In this document: positions 43,173-53,140 of the stretch, one piece after another
Position numbering within the stretch: the first letter of the stretch is position 1
Layout: each line of letters begins with the position of its first letter
Assembly: GCF_009380165.1 (NCBI RefSeq)
Contig: NZ_WHUF01000002.1
Coordinates: forward strand, 682,001-746,000
Reading direction: 5' to 3'
DNA from: Rugamonas rivuli
GTDB lineage: Bacteria; Pseudomonadota; Gammaproteobacteria; Burkholderiales; Burkholderiaceae_D
DNA: 64,000 bases
The notes under the pieces: model-generated
Seen by the model: only the letters and a program-made list of their open reading frames with translations
Told to the model about the DNA's origin: nothing
Database searches by the model: none
Program-made: the position numbers and the translations under genes

Positions 43173-44042
43173 CTATTCCTCTTCCGCGAAGGTGGCGATG
43201 ATGGCGTCGGCCGTGGCGCGCACGCGGGCGCTGCGACTCAGGTCGGTGTGCATCACCAGCCAGACCTCGTAGTGGTCGACGCGTTCGGGCCAGACGCGCG
43301 TGAGCTGCGGATCGCCGTCGGCCATGTGGCAGGGCAGCTCGGCCACGCCCATGCCGCGCCGCGCCGCGTCCAGCATGACCATGCCGCTATTGACCTCGAT
43401 CGCCACGCGGGCGTTGGCGATCGGCTCCAGGCACAGCTTCTCCTTGTGGCGCGGCGCCACCGAACCCTGGTAGACGATGATGTCGTGGCCCTGCATGCCG
43501 TTGCCGGGCACCGGCATGCCGCGCTGGGACAGGTAGGCCGGATTGGCGTACAGGCCCATGCTGCGCCGGGCCAGGTGGCGCGAGATCAGGTCGGGACTGG
43601 TGGGCTTGAGCGTGCGTACCGCCAGTTCGGCTTCGCGCCGGGTCAGGTTGCTGATCTCGGTGCTGGTGCTCAGGACCACGCGGATTTCGGGATGCATGAC
43701 GTGCAGCCGCTGCATCGCGCCCAGCACGGAGTGGCTGGCGATGGTGTCCGAAGTGGCGACGCGCACGGTGCCGGAGAGGCGGTTGTCGATGCCTTGCATC
43801 TCGCGCTGGAACTGCAGGGCCGCGTGCTCCATCAATTCGGCGGCGGTGACGGCAAGTTCGCCGGCCGGCGTGGCCAGGTAGCCGGACGGCGTGCGCAGGA
43901 ACAGGCGCGCGCCCAGCGAGGCTTCCAGCGCGTTGAGGCGGCGGCCGACGGTGGCCTGGTCGATATCGAGGAAGGCGGCGGCCGAGCGTAGCGTGCCTTT
44001 GCGGTAGATGGCGAGGAAAATCCTGGCGTTGTCCCAATCCAT
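43173..44042 (-). CDS. LysR-family regulator, divergent from an MFS exporter
   Basis: A 289-residue LysR protein from ATG 44042. Its helix-turn-helix contains NARIFLAIYRKGTLRSAAAFLDIDQATVGRRL, followed by LNALEASLGARLFLRTP. It resembles regulators of drug or metabolite exporters. It is divergent from a 14-helix MFS transporter with 109 bases between the starts. It lies upstream of the Mla-like operon on the same strand, but a 52-base gap separates them. Confidence 0.88.
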   Translation of the reverse strand: MDWDNARIFLAIYRKGTLRSAAAFLDIDQATVGRRLNALEASLGARLFLRTPSGYLATPAGELAVTAAELMEHAALQFQREMQGIDNRLSGTVRVATSDTIASHSVLGAMQRLHVMHPEIRVVLSTSTEISNLTRREAELAVRTLKPTSPDLISRHLARRSMGLYANPAYLSQRGMPVPGNGMQGHDIIVYQGSVAPRHKEKLCLEPIANARVAIEVNSGMVMLDAARRGMGVAELPCHMADGDPQLTRVWPERVDHYEVWLVMHTDLSRSARVRATADAIIATFAEEE

Positions 44043-44151
44043 GCGGTGTATCCGAGGGTGATGCATTTTTGCATCGGAGTGCTGATATTATGCGTATTTA
44101 CTGCATCATGCAAGCGGGCTAACATCGGCGCATCTCTCTAAAGGACGCACC

Positions 44152-45540
44152 ATGACTACCCCTGTCTCCGTGGCGCCGGCGATCCAGCCGCGCCAGATTC
44201 CCGCCTTGCTGGTGTTGATGACACTGGCCATAGGCTTTGTGATGGCGATGATCGATGTCACCGCCGTCAATACCGCCTTATCCGATATCTCCGTCAACCT
44301 GGGCGTGCCGCTTACCGGCCTGGTTTGGGTGGTGGACGGCTATACGCTGACCTTCGCCGCGCTGCTGATGGCGGGCGGCGCGCTGGCCGACCGCTTCGGT
44401 CCGAAGAACGTCTATCAGGGCGGCCTGAGTGTGTTCATCCTCGGTTCGGTGCTGTGCGCGGTGGCCCCGAGCGGCAATGCGCTGATCGCAGCGCGCCTGC
44501 TGCAGGGTGCCGGTGCTGCGTTGTTCATGCCAAGCTCCCTCAGCCTGCTGACGCATGCCTATGAAGACCAGGCCACCCGCGCGCGCATGCTGGGGACGTG
44601 GTCGGCCATCGTCGGCTGTTCGTCGGCGGCAGGTCCGCTGGTGGGCGGCCTGCTGGTGCACTCGTTTGGCTGGCGCAGCGTGTTCTGGGTGAACGTGCCT
44701 ATCGGCCTGCTCGGCATCGTGCTGACGCAGGTGGTGGCGCCGGCCACGCCGCGTCACGAGCGCGCGCTGTCGATGCTGAGCCATTTGCTGGGCGTGATCG
44801 CGCTGGCGGCGTTGAGCTTTGTGCTGATCGAAGGTCCGGCGCTGGGCTGGACTTCGGCGCCGGTGCTGGCTGCCTTTGCAGCGACGGTGCTGGCGGCCTT
44901 CATGCTGGTGCGGCGCGAACGCAATGGCGCGCATCCCTTGCTGCCACGGGCGTTGTTCGATACGCCGGCCTTCGCGGCGGCCAATGGCGTGGGCTTCCTG
45001 ATTAACTTCGCGGTGTTCGGCCAGCTGTTCCTGTTGAGCCTTTTCATCCAGCAGTCCGGCGCGGATGCGCTGCATACGGGCTTGAAACTGATACCGATGA
45101 TGGCCGCTTTCGCCGTCGGCAACCTGACCTCGGGACGCATCACGGCGCGTGTCGGCACGCGGCCGCCGATGCTGTATGGCCTGATGGTGGGGCTGATCAT
45201 GGCGCTTGTGATGCTGGTCGGCCTGACGCCGCAAACGCCTTACTGGCTGCTGGTGCTGGGTGCGGTGGTGATGAATCTCGCCATCGGCATCGCGATTCCG
45301 GGCATGACGGCGACGGTGATGCTGGTAGCGGGCAAGGCGCACTCCAACAGCGCCGCCGCCGCGTTGAACGCCAATCGTCAGATCGGCGCCCTGGTCGGCG
45401 TGGCGATGATGGGCACCGTGATGCATATGGCGCCCGAGTGGGTCTGGCGTCTGCCGCTGTCGTTCTGCCTGATTACGGCGGCATACGCCGGGGCGCTGCT
45501 GCTGGTGTACCGCTACGTCAAACTGGGCAAGCCGGTTTAA
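44152..45540 (+). CDS. MFS transporter, DHA2 (EmrB/QacA) type
   Basis: A 462-residue transporter with about 14 hydrophobic segments. The N-terminal [18 protein letters not shown] and the motif [12 protein letters not shown] (motif A) mark the major facilitator superfamily, and motif C is in [14 protein letters not shown]. It probably exports drugs or metabolites in exchange for protons. No membrane-fusion partner gene is near. AAAGGA precedes the ATG. It is divergent from its likely LysR regulator and overlaps the convergent ribB end by four bases. Confidence 0.9.
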   Translation: MTTPVSVAPAIQPRQIPALLVLMTLAIGFVMAMIDVTAVNTALSDISVNLGVPLTGLVWVVDGYTLTFAALLMAGGALADRFGPKNVYQGGLSVFILGSVLCAVAPSGNALIAARLLQGAGAALFMPSSLSLLTHAYEDQATRARMLGTWSAIVGCSSAAGPLVGGLLVHSFGWRSVFWVNVPIGLLGIVLTQVVAPATPRHERALSMLSHLLGVIALAALSFVLIEGPALGWTSAPVLAAFAATVLAAFMLVRRERNGAHPLLPRALFDTPAFAAANGVGFLINFAVFGQLFLLSLFIQQSGADALHTGLKLIPMMAAFAVGNLTSGRITARVGTRPPMLYGLMVGLIMALVMLVGLTPQTPYWLLVLGAVVMNLAIGIAIPGMTATVMLVAGKAHSNSAAAALNANRQIGALVGVAMMGTVMHMAPEWVWRLPLSFCLITAAYAGALLLVYRYVKLGKPV

Positions 45541-46199
45541 ACACCGTGCTTACGGCGCCATTCGATCATCTCGGCGATGGTCAGGATGGGCATGCCGTGC
45601 AGTTCGGCGAAGCTTTCGATGTCGGCGCCGCGCATCATGGTGCCGTCTGGGTTCATCAGTTCGCACAGTACGGCGGCGGGATTGAGGCCTGCCATCGTCG
45701 CCAGGTCCACCGAGCCTTCGGTGTGGCCTTTGCGGGCCAGCACGCCGCCCGGCGTGGCGCGCAGCGGGAAGACGTGGCCTGGATGGACCAGGTCATGCGG
45801 CACGGCGTCGGCCGCGATGGCGGTGCGGATGGTGGTGACGCGGTCGGCCGCCGAGACGCCGGTGGTGACGCCTTCGCGTGCTTCGATCGACACCGTGAAC
45901 GGCGTGCCGTAACGGCTGCCGTTATCGGCGGCCATCATCGGCAGCTCCAGCGCGCGCACCTTGTCGGCGCTCAGGCAGAGGCAGACGATGCCGCTGCATT
46001 CGCGGATCATCATGGCCATCGACTGCACGGTGATCTTTTCGGCGGCGACGATCAGGTCCGCTTCGTTCTCGCGGTCGAAATCGTCGAGCAGGATCACCGG
46101 CACGCCGGCGCGCATGGCGTCCAGCGCCGCGGCGATGCGGCCTTCCAGATCGTCCGAAACGAGGGAATAGGGGGATACTGCGGATTGTTGGTCAAACAT
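45537..46199 (-). CDS. ribB: 3,4-dihydroxy-2-butanone 4-phosphate synthase
   Basis: A 220-residue enzyme that turns ribulose 5-phosphate into the four-carbon unit of riboflavin. [17 protein letters not shown] holds the acidic metal site, and [35 protein letters not shown] and [10 protein letters not shown] complete the active site. Its length equals E. coli RibB, so there is no fused GTP cyclohydrolase. GGAG stands 8 bases before ATG 46199. An FMN riboswitch in the leader controls it. Confidence 0.95.
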   Translation of the reverse strand: MFDQQSAVSPYSLVSDDLEGRIAAALDAMRAGVPVILLDDFDRENEADLIVAAEKITVQSMAMMIRECSGIVCLCLSADKVRALELPMMAADNGSRYGTPFTVSIEAREGVTTGVSAADRVTTIRTAIAADAVPHDLVHPGHVFPLRATPGGVLARKGHTEGSVDLATMAGLNPAAVLCELMNPDGTMMRGADIESFAELHGMPILTIAEMIEWRRKHGV

Positions 46200-46301
46200 G
46201 TGGAACGCTCCTCGCAAAATTGGCGAAAAACGCGACAGGGCAAGCGAATACGCGCGGCCCGCCACACCGATCGCTCGGGCGGGAGGCCGCGTCACCGCAC
46301 A

Positions 46302-46444
46302 TCTTCTTTCATCCGGACTATACCGTCGGCTCTGGAGTCACACCAGATCTGCTGACCCTTTGCGATGGATTGCAAAGGCGCTCGCGGGCTTGGCCATCGC
46401 TGGCCTTACCGCCGGTGGGGAATCGCACCCCGCCCCGAAGACGT
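46302..46444 (-). promoter_or_regulatory. FMN riboswitch (RFN element)
   Basis: Read on the minus strand it begins CTTCGGGGCGGGGTG, then GATTCCCCACCGGCGGTAA, a variable arm, then GGTCAGCAGATCTGGTG, GACTCCAGAGCCGACGG and TATAGTCCGGATGAAAGAAG. All RFN consensus blocks are present. It fills most of the 337-base gap between ribB and the divergent peptidase gene. FMN binding should switch off ribB. The rest of the gap (46200-46301 and 46445-46536) holds only the ribB leader and promoters. Confidence 0.96.
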
Positions 46445-46536
46445 CGTTAAAACCTGCCGGCTGGCAGGCGAGCAAGGATTCTAGCCCAAATTAAGAATTT
46501 CGGTGTAAGGTAGCTTTTTTCCTTCCTAAAAATGCA

Positions 46537-49368
46537 ATGGGTATGAAGCTGATGACAATGCGTAGCGCCACCGCCGCCGTTCTGCTGGCGTGTACTCTCA
46601 TAGCGCAAGCCGCCGATCAGCCGCCGCTGAATTTGAGCGATCAGATTCCCATCGGGCCGCAGGTCAAGGTGGGCACGCTCCCCAACGGCTTGACCTACTA
46701 CGTGCAAAAGAACGGCCGCCCCGAGAAGAAGCTGGAGCTGCGGCTGGTGGTCAAGGCGGGATCGATCCTGGAGGACGAGGACCAGCTAGGCCTGGCCCAC
46801 TTCACCGAGCATATGGCTTTCAACGGTTCGACCCATTTCAAGCGCAATGAGCTGGTGTCCTATCTGCAGACGATAGGTGTGAAGTTCGGCGCCGACCTGA
46901 ATGCCTACACCACCTTCAACGAAACCGTGTACGTGCTGCCGATACCGACCGAGAAGCGCGAGGTGGTGGAGCAGGGCTTCCAGGTGCTGGAGGATTGGGC
47001 GCACGGGCTGTCCTTCAACGATGCCGATATCGACAGCGAGCGTGGCATCGTGCTGGAGGAGCTGCGGCTGGGTAAGGGAGTGGACGACCGCATGAACAAG
47101 GTGGTGCTGCCGAAGGTGCTGAACGGTTCGCGCTATGCGCAGCGGCTGCCGATCGGTAAAGAGGACATCCTCAAGAACTTCAAGTACGACGCCATCAAGC
47201 GCTTCTACCGCGACTGGTATCGGCCGGACCTGATGGCGGTGGTGGTGGTCGGCGATATCGAGCCGGCCGATGCCGAGCAGCTGATCATGCAGCATTTCGG
47301 GAAGTTGAAAAATCCGCAGAACGAGCGGCCGCGCGAGTATGCCAGGATTCCGGAGCGCGCAGAGCCTGAGGGCGTGGTCTTTACCGACAAGGAGATCGGC
47401 ACCAATTCGGTCTTCATCCGCTATCCGATTCAGTCATGGCAGCCCGGCACCACGATCGCCGATTACCGGCAGAAGATGATCGAGAATATCTACGGTTTCA
47501 TCCTCGGCCAGCGCATGCATGAGTTGACGCAGCAGGCCAATCCGCCGTTCCTGCAAGGCTTTAGCGGTATGAGTGGCGTGATGCGCGGCTATCGCTCCTT
47601 CGTCGCGGGTGCGGTGCTGGGCAAGGGCGGCGTGACGCCGGCCATCAACGCGCTGGTTCAGGAAGACCAGCGCGCGCGCCAGTACGGCGTTACCGAATCC
47701 GAATTGGAACGCGCCAAGAAAGGCCTGCTGCGCAATTTCGAGCGCATGTACAACGAGCGTGACAAGTCCGATTCGTCCGGCTACGCGGCGGAGTACATCC
47801 GCAACTTCCTCGACAAGGAAAGCATCCCTGGCATCGCTGCGGAGTACCGCTACGCCAACGAGCTGATACCGGGCATCGCGCTGTCGGAGGTGAATGCCGC
47901 CGCGCGCGCAGCGATCCCCGATAGCCAGAACAAGCTGGTGGTCTACTCCGGCACCGCTGCGGCGGACGCGCTCACGCCGAAGGCTGATGAGCTGCTGGCC
48001 GTGGCCAGCGCCGCCGAAAAGATCAGCGTCAGTGCGCGGGAGGAGAAGGTGTACGCCAGCCAGCTGATGGCGGTTCCGCCCAAGGCCGGCAGCATCGTCA
48101 GCCAGACCGTCAATGCCAAGCTGGGATTCACCGAGCTTGTGCTGAGCAACGGCGTGAAGGTGGTGTTGAAGCCTACCGACTTCAATAACGACCAGGTGAT
48201 CGTGACGGGCTTGCGTTTCGGCGGCTGGTCGCTGCTGGGCGACCAGGATTTGTTCAGCGCCCGCTACGCCAGCAATATCGTGCACCAGATGGGCGTGCAG
48301 AACTACACGCCGAGCGATTTGGTGAAGGTATTGGCCGGGAAGACGGCGGGCGCCAGTGCGAGTGTCAGCTCGCTTAACGAGATGGCGAGCGGCGTTTCCG
48401 GCAAGGGCGATGTTGAAACGATGTTGCAGCTGCTGTATCTGAACATGACGCAGCCGCGCAAAGATCCCGCCATCTACAGCGCGTATGTGGACCGTCAGCG
48501 CGAACTGGCGAAGAACAACCTGGCGCGGCCCGAGTCGATCCTGGGCGATACGATCACGGCTACGCTGTATAACAACAACCCGCGTGTGCAGCGTGCGCCC
48601 AAGCCGGCCGATTTCGACCAGCTGGGCATGGACCGCGCGGTGGACCTGTACAGCAGCCGCATGTCCAGCGCCAAGGGCTTCACCTTCTTCATGGCGGGCA
48701 GTTTCGATGTCGAGAAGGTCAAGCCGCTGATCGCCACGTATCTGGCCAGCCTGCCGGTGGGCGACATTCCCGTGGCGTTCAAGGACGAGGGTGTGCGGCC
48801 GGTGCGCGGCGTGGTCAAGAAGGAAGTGCACGCGGGTTCGGAGCCGAAGAGCACGATCTCGCTGTCCTTCACAGGCGAGACGCAGTTCTCCGCGCAGGAG
48901 CGCATGCGCTTACAGGCGTTGATCGAGGTGCTGAATATCAAACTGATCGAGGTGCTGCGCGAGAAGATGGGGGCGATGTACAGCGGCGGCATACGCGGCG
49001 GCATTGAGCGCATCCCGTACCAGCACTACGCGGTCACGGCCACCTTGCCTTGCGCGCCGGAGAATGTCGACAAGGTGCTGGCGGCGACGTTTGCGGAGAT
49101 CGACAAGATCAAGGAGCGCGGCGCGCTGGACGCGGACCTGGAGAAGGTGAAGGCGACGTGGCTGAAGAACTATCGTAACGGCCTGCGCGAGAACGGCTAC
49201 TGGATGGCGGTGATGATGAACGCCTTCGTCAATCAGTCCGATCCGGCCGAGGTGCTGACCTATGAATCGCGCGTGACGGCGCTGACGGCTGCGGAGTTGA
49301 AGGAGACGGCGCGGCGCTATTTCGACATGAACAACTACGTGCAGGTGGTGCTGTATCCGGCGAAGTAG
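46537..49368 (+). CDS. M16-family zinc metallopeptidase
   Basis: A 943-residue exported insulinase-type peptidase. A signal sequence (LLACTLIAQA, alternatively a lipobox at LLAC) precedes the catalytic half, with HFTEH (His88, Glu91, His92) and the third ligand Glu168 (SERGIVLEE), 76 residues after His92 as in the family. A second, non-catalytic M16 half (about 520-900) completes the clam-shell; VLREKMGAMYSGGIRGG lies there. It should degrade peptides in the periplasm. Two ATGs (46537 and 46543) are possible, and neither has a clear ribosome site. Confidence 0.92.
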   Translation: MGMKLMTMRSATAAVLLACTLIAQAADQPPLNLSDQIPIGPQVKVGTLPNGLTYYVQKNGRPEKKLELRLVVKAGSILEDEDQLGLAHFTEHMAFNGSTHFKRNELVSYLQTIGVKFGADLNAYTTFNETVYVLPIPTEKREVVEQGFQVLEDWAHGLSFNDADIDSERGIVLEELRLGKGVDDRMNKVVLPKVLNGSRYAQRLPIGKEDILKNFKYDAIKRFYRDWYRPDLMAVVVVGDIEPADAEQLIMQHFGKLKNPQNERPREYARIPERAEPEGVVFTDKEIGTNSVFIRYPIQSWQPGTTIADYRQKMIENIYGFILGQRMHELTQQANPPFLQGFSGMSGVMRGYRSFVAGAVLGKGGVTPAINALVQEDQRARQYGVTESELERAKKGLLRNFERMYNERDKSDSSGYAAEYIRNFLDKESIPGIAAEYRYANELIPGIALSEVNAAARAAIPDSQNKLVVYSGTAAADALTPKADELLAVASAAEKISVSAREEKVYASQLMAVPPKAGSIVSQTVNAKLGFTELVLSNGVKVVLKPTDFNNDQVIVTGLRFGGWSLLGDQDLFSARYASNIVHQMGVQNYTPSDLVKVLAGKTAGASASVSSLNEMASGVSGKGDVETMLQLLYLNMTQPRKDPAIYSAYVDRQRELAKNNLARPESILGDTITATLYNNNPRVQRAPKPADFDQLGMDRAVDLYSSRMSSAKGFTFFMAGSFDVEKVKPLIATYLASLPVGDIPVAFKDEGVRPVRGVVKKEVHAGSEPKSTISLSFTGETQFSAQERMRLQALIEVLNIKLIEVLREKMGAMYSGGIRGGIERIPYQHYAVTATLPCAPENVDKVLAATFAEIDKIKERGALDADLEKVKATWLKNYRNGLRENGYWMAVMMNAFVNQSDPAEVLTYESRVTALTAAELKETARRYFDMNNYVQVVLYPAK

Positions 49369-49420
49369 GCGGGCCGCCTGTTACACTGGCGGCTTGTACT
49401 AACCGATGTAGAGGTAAATC

Positions 49421-49621
49421 ATGGCAAAGAAAAAAGAAGAGCTGGATCCGGAAACCCTGGAATTGATCAACTGGTGTATCGAAGTGGAGGGCTTCCTGGT
49501 CAAGGGCGGCGCCACGCAGGAAGAAGCGCAGGAGCATATCGAAGAGCAGGTCGAGTGGTTCACCGACCAGTTCTACGAGGGTTTGACGCCTGAGGAAGCG
49601 GCGAAGGAAGCGCTGGCCTGA
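49421..49621 (+). CDS. Small acidic hypothetical protein
   Basis: A 66-residue protein, highly acidic and helical (TQEEAQEHIEEQVEWFTDQF). AGAGG stands 7 bases before ATG 49421 and the codon use is like its neighbours, so I believe it is real. It has no signal or membrane segment. I do not recognise a family. It lies between the M16 peptidase and the S33 hydrolase on the same strand. Confidence 0.7.
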   Translation: MAKKKEELDPETLELINWCIEVEGFLVKGGATQEEAQEHIEEQVEWFTDQFYEGLTPEEAAKEALA

Positions 49622-49649
49622 TACCTTGTCCTTTGCTGGAACTGTCACG

Positions 49650-50756
49650 ATGAGAATATACGCTGTTGTTTTGCTGTGTCTTGTTACGCTTTACCCTCAG
49701 GTCAAGGCCCAGGAGTGCCCGGCCGGGAAGTCATATGAACAGGCGAGGGCGGTTGTGCGCGACCTTCAGCGCATCGTCGCACCGGGCGGCGTCGATGAGT
49801 CGTACACGACGACCATCGGCGGCATCAAGCAGTGGCTCAACGTGCGCGGGCAGGATAGGTCCAATCCTGTCATCCTGTTCCTGCACGGTGGCCCTGCGGC
49901 GCCACTGACGCCGAGCATCTGGGAGTTCCAGCGGCCGATCGAGGAGTATTTCACAGTGGTCAATTGGGACCAGCGTGGGGCTGGCAAGACTTATCTGGAG
50001 GCCAAGCCCGAAGAGATCAGCGACAGCATCCACATCGACCGCTACGTCAAGGATGCCATTGAGGTCGCCGAGTTCATACGCCAGCGTTACGGCAAGAGCA
50101 AGGTGATCCTGATGGGGCACAGCTGGGGAACTGTCATCGGCATGAAGGCCGCGCTGGTGCGGCCGGACCTGTTTTATGCCTACGTCGGCATCGGCCAGGT
50201 GATCAACACGCCCGACAACGAGCGGCTCAGTTTTCAGTACGGGTTGGACCAGGCACGGGCGCATAACAATGCGGAAGCGATCGCGGAGCTCAATTCCATC
50301 GCGCCGTATCCGGGCAATACGCCGATCACGCGGGAGCGCATCATCATCGCCAGGAAGTGGCCGCAGTTTTACGGCGGCCTGAGTGCGTATCGGGATGGCG
50401 GCGCGAAGTACTATTTTGACGCGCCCTTGCTGTCTCCTGAATACGACTGCAAGTCAGCGAGCGCGGTCGATCAGGGCAGTCTGTTCACGCTAGACCGGAT
50501 CCTGCCGGAGTTCCTGCAGGTCGACTACAAGCAGGTGCACAAGTTTCCGATTCCGGTGGTGATGTTCATGGGCCGCCACGACTACACGACGCCCTCGGCA
50601 CCCACTGCAGCGTGGCTGGAGCAGGTGGATGCGCCCTATAAAAAGGGAGTCTGGTTCGAGCGCTCGGCGCACATGATTCCGTGGGAGGAGCCGGGGAAAA
50701 CGCTCACTAGCTTGCTGGAGTATGTGCGGCCTTTGGCGATTCCTGCGAGTCGTTAA
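49650..50756 (+). CDS. Exported alpha/beta hydrolase, proline iminopeptidase-like (S33)
   Basis: A 368-residue protein with a signal peptide (MRIYAVVLLCLVTLYPQVKAQ). ILFLHGGPAAPL is the oxyanion-hole loop, WDQRGAGKT is the S33 signature and LMGHSWGT is the nucleophile elbow. A helical cap and FMGRHDYTTPS (acid) and SAHMIPWEEP (His) complete the triad. It should hydrolyse N-terminal prolyl peptides or esters in the periplasm. ATG 49650 with GGAA upstream is preferred over an earlier TTG. Confidence 0.88.
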   Translation: MRIYAVVLLCLVTLYPQVKAQECPAGKSYEQARAVVRDLQRIVAPGGVDESYTTTIGGIKQWLNVRGQDRSNPVILFLHGGPAAPLTPSIWEFQRPIEEYFTVVNWDQRGAGKTYLEAKPEEISDSIHIDRYVKDAIEVAEFIRQRYGKSKVILMGHSWGTVIGMKAALVRPDLFYAYVGIGQVINTPDNERLSFQYGLDQARAHNNAEAIAELNSIAPYPGNTPITRERIIIARKWPQFYGGLSAYRDGGAKYYFDAPLLSPEYDCKSASAVDQGSLFTLDRILPEFLQVDYKQVHKFPIPVVMFMGRHDYTTPSAPTAAWLEQVDAPYKKGVWFERSAHMIPWEEPGKTLTSLLEYVRPLAIPASR

Positions 50757-50775
50757 AGAAGCTGGCGAGGCGCTT

Positions 50776-51168
50776 TCAGCGATCGCGCAAAATCGGCGGG
50801 GCGATGACGAAATCGGCCCGCAGCCCCCATCGCGGCCCTCCACCTTGTGATGTCGAGAACGTGCCGCTTAGTAGCTTGCGTTTTGCCGTCACTTTAAAGC
50901 TGGCCCGATTGATCCAGGTTTCCTGCGCTATGCAGACCGAGGCGCCCGGGGCAAGAGAGTCGATCGTCGCTGTGCGTTGATGTTCGGGGACCGCATGCAT
51001 ATGCGTGTCGTCCAACCCGAACGCGCCGGGTCCCAGCAGCGGGTAGACGTCTAACTGTACATCCCACAATAACAAGTTGCCGTTATTCTCGACGACGAAT
51101 TCGTAGGTATTCGGCAGCGGGCCGGGTCGCAAGACCACGCGCAGTCCTTCGTAGTTTGTGATGCTCAT
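50776..51168 (-). CDS. Hypothetical protein
   Basis: A 130-residue protein without signal or membrane segments. It is beta-rich: VVLRPGPLPNTYEFVVENNGNLLLWDVQL and IDSLAPGASVCIAQETWI look like strands of an immunoglobulin-like sandwich. I do not recognise a family. It is followed by the convergent S33 hydrolase and lies 16 bases after the VOC gene on the same strand, so the two may be one transcript. Confidence 0.6.
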   Translation of the reverse strand: MSITNYEGLRVVLRPGPLPNTYEFVVENNGNLLLWDVQLDVYPLLGPGAFGLDDTHMHAVPEHQRTATIDSLAPGASVCIAQETWINRASFKVTAKRKLLSGTFSTSQGGGPRWGLRADFVIAPPILRDR

Positions 51169-51184
51169 GCTGTAGGGCGGTTCC

Positions 51185-51577
51185 TTATACGGCGTCGTGA
51201 CAGACCACGCAGATTTTGTTCCCCTCCGGATCGCGCAGGTAGGCGCCGTAGTAGTTGGCGTGGTAGTGCGGACGCAAAGCGGGCGCCCCTTCGCAGCGGC
51301 CTCCGTTCGCCAGCGCGGCGGTGTGGGCGCGGTCGACCGCCTCGCGCGACGGCGCCATGAAGGCCGTCATCTGGCCGTTGCCGCAGGCGGCCGGCTGGCC
51401 ATCGTACGGTTTGCCGATGATGAACAAGGGCCGCGCACCTTCGGCCGGCTGCCAGCCTGCCCACGGCTTGGATGCATCGTTGAAGCGCAGGCGCGTGCCC
51501 AGCTCCGTCATCACCGCGTTGTAGAAGGCGAACGCCGGTTCGAAGTCGTTGGTCCCCACATAGATATGCGATAGCAT
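51185..51577 (-). CDS. VOC-superfamily (glyoxalase/bleomycin-resistance) protein
   Basis: A 130-residue protein from ATG 51577. MLSHIYVGTNDFEPAFAFYNAVM opens the first beta-alpha-beta-beta-beta unit, and YYGAYLRDPEGNKICVVCH closes the second, with the metal ligand Glu in DPEGNK. Such proteins act as glyoxalases, dioxygenases or antibiotic-binding proteins; the substrate is unknown. It is divergent from the cytochrome P450 with 80 bases between the starts. Confidence 0.88.
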   Translation of the reverse strand: MLSHIYVGTNDFEPAFAFYNAVMTELGTRLRFNDASKPWAGWQPAEGARPLFIIGKPYDGQPAACGNGQMTAFMAPSREAVDRAHTAALANGGRCEGAPALRPHYHANYYGAYLRDPEGNKICVVCHDAV

Positions 51578-51657
51578 CGGTTTCCCCGGTTGAGTGAGTA
51601 GATCGGCAACATTTCGGGGTATAGTGTACCCGGAGACTAATCGAATGGGGGAACACC

Positions 51658-53091
51658 ATGGAACTGACGTCCGTCGCGCCGCCACCGCTGCGCCGCATCG
51701 CCGATTTGCCCGCGCCGAAAGCGCAGCTGTTGATGGGGAATGTGCGCGATATCAATCGCAAGCCTTTGCATCAGGTGCTGGAGGGGTGGGGCCGCGAGTT
51801 CGGCCCCATGTACCGCTTCCGCGTGCTGCGCAAGGAGATCGTCGTCACGTCCGACCGTGAACTGATCGCCAGCCTGCTGCGCGACCGTCCCGACGCGATG
51901 CGCCGCTCCAGCCGCACCGCCGATGCGCTCAACGAGGTGGGTACGCGCGGGCTGTTCACGGCGGAGGGCGAGGATTGGCGGCGCCAGCGCAAGCTGGTGA
52001 TGCGCGCGCTGACGCCGGAAGTGATCCATAACTTTTTCCCCACATTGACCGCACTGACCGAACGCCTGCGCCTGCGCTGGGAGACGGCCATCGCCGCCGG
52101 CAGGCCGGTCGACGTGCTGCGCGACCTGAAGGCCTATACGCTGGACGTGACCATCGGCCTGGCGATGGGGCAGGACATCAACACGCTGGAGCTGGAAGAG
52201 CATCCGCTGCAGCGAGATATCGAATTCCTCTTCAAGCTGGTGGCCAAGCGCCTGACGTCGCCGTTTGCCTACTGGCGCGTGTCGGTGCTGCGGCGGGCCG
52301 ACGACCATGAGGCGATTGCGGCGGCGGAGCGCATCCAGCGCGCCATCTTCGGCTTCATCGCCGAGGCCCGCAAGCGCATCGAGCGCAATCCCGCGCTGCG
52401 CCAGAAGCCGTCCAATATGCTGGAAGCGTTGATCGTCGCCCGCGACGAGCCGGATTCCGGCCTGACCGACGAGGCGGTGGTCGGCAATGCGATCACCATG
52501 GTGTTCGCCGGCGAGGACACGACCTCGAACACGACCGCCTGGCTGATCGATTTCCTGTCGACCCATCCGCAGGCCGCGCGCAGCATGGCGGCGGAGACGG
52601 AACAAGTCCTCGGCGCCAAGGCCGTGCTGGACGACTACCATCATCTGGAGCACCTGAAATACATCGACGCCGCCACGCGCGAGGCCATGCGCCTGAAGCC
52701 GGTGGCGCCCATCATGGCGGCCCAGCCGAACGAGGATGCGGTGGTCGGCGACCTGTCGGTGCCGAAGGGGACGGTGATCTTCCTGCTGCTGCGCCAAGCC
52801 TCCGAGCGCGACTGCGAACTGGCGCAGCCGGAACGCTTCCAGCCGGAGCGCTGGCTGGAGGGCGCCCACGGCAGCGGCGACGACCCGGCGCGCAAGCTGT
52901 TCCCCTTTGGCGGCGGGCCGCGTTTCTGCCCGGGCCGTTATCTGGCGATGGCCGAGATCAAGATGGCGATGGCGATGCTGGTCAAGAATTTCGAGATCGA
53001 GCGCGTGCCCGGCGCGGCGCCGGTCGAGGAGCGCTTCACCTTTACGATGACGCCGAGCGCATTGCCAGTGCGACTGATCAAAAAAACATGA
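51658..53091 (+). CDS. Cytochrome P450
   Basis: A 477-residue soluble P450 without membrane anchor. The C-helix has WRRQRKLV (Trp107, Arg111), the I-helix AGEDTTSN (284-291) for oxygen activation, and the K-helix EAMR (342-345). The haem-binding loop FGGGPRFCPGRYLA gives Cys424. The pattern is of the class seen in fatty-acid or terpenoid hydroxylases. No ferredoxin or reductase gene is close, so its redox partner is elsewhere. GGGGGAA precedes the ATG. Substrate unknown. Confidence 0.92.
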   Translation: MELTSVAPPPLRRIADLPAPKAQLLMGNVRDINRKPLHQVLEGWGREFGPMYRFRVLRKEIVVTSDRELIASLLRDRPDAMRRSSRTADALNEVGTRGLFTAEGEDWRRQRKLVMRALTPEVIHNFFPTLTALTERLRLRWETAIAAGRPVDVLRDLKAYTLDVTIGLAMGQDINTLELEEHPLQRDIEFLFKLVAKRLTSPFAYWRVSVLRRADDHEAIAAAERIQRAIFGFIAEARKRIERNPALRQKPSNMLEALIVARDEPDSGLTDEAVVGNAITMVFAGEDTTSNTTAWLIDFLSTHPQAARSMAAETEQVLGAKAVLDDYHHLEHLKYIDAATREAMRLKPVAPIMAAQPNEDAVVGDLSVPKGTVIFLLLRQASERDCELAQPERFQPERWLEGAHGSGDDPARKLFPFGGGPRFCPGRYLAMAEIKMAMAMLVKNFEIERVPGAAPVEERFTFTMTPSALPVRLIKKT

Positions 53092-53140
53092 TAGGCTAGA
53101 CATGCAGCGTCCATCCGCGTCTTAAAAAAAGGGAAAAATC

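Noticed and set aside
40826..43201. 791-residue plus-strand open frame over the Mla-like operon
   Set aside because: Serine- and arginine-rich shadow across three real genes; no start signal or homology.
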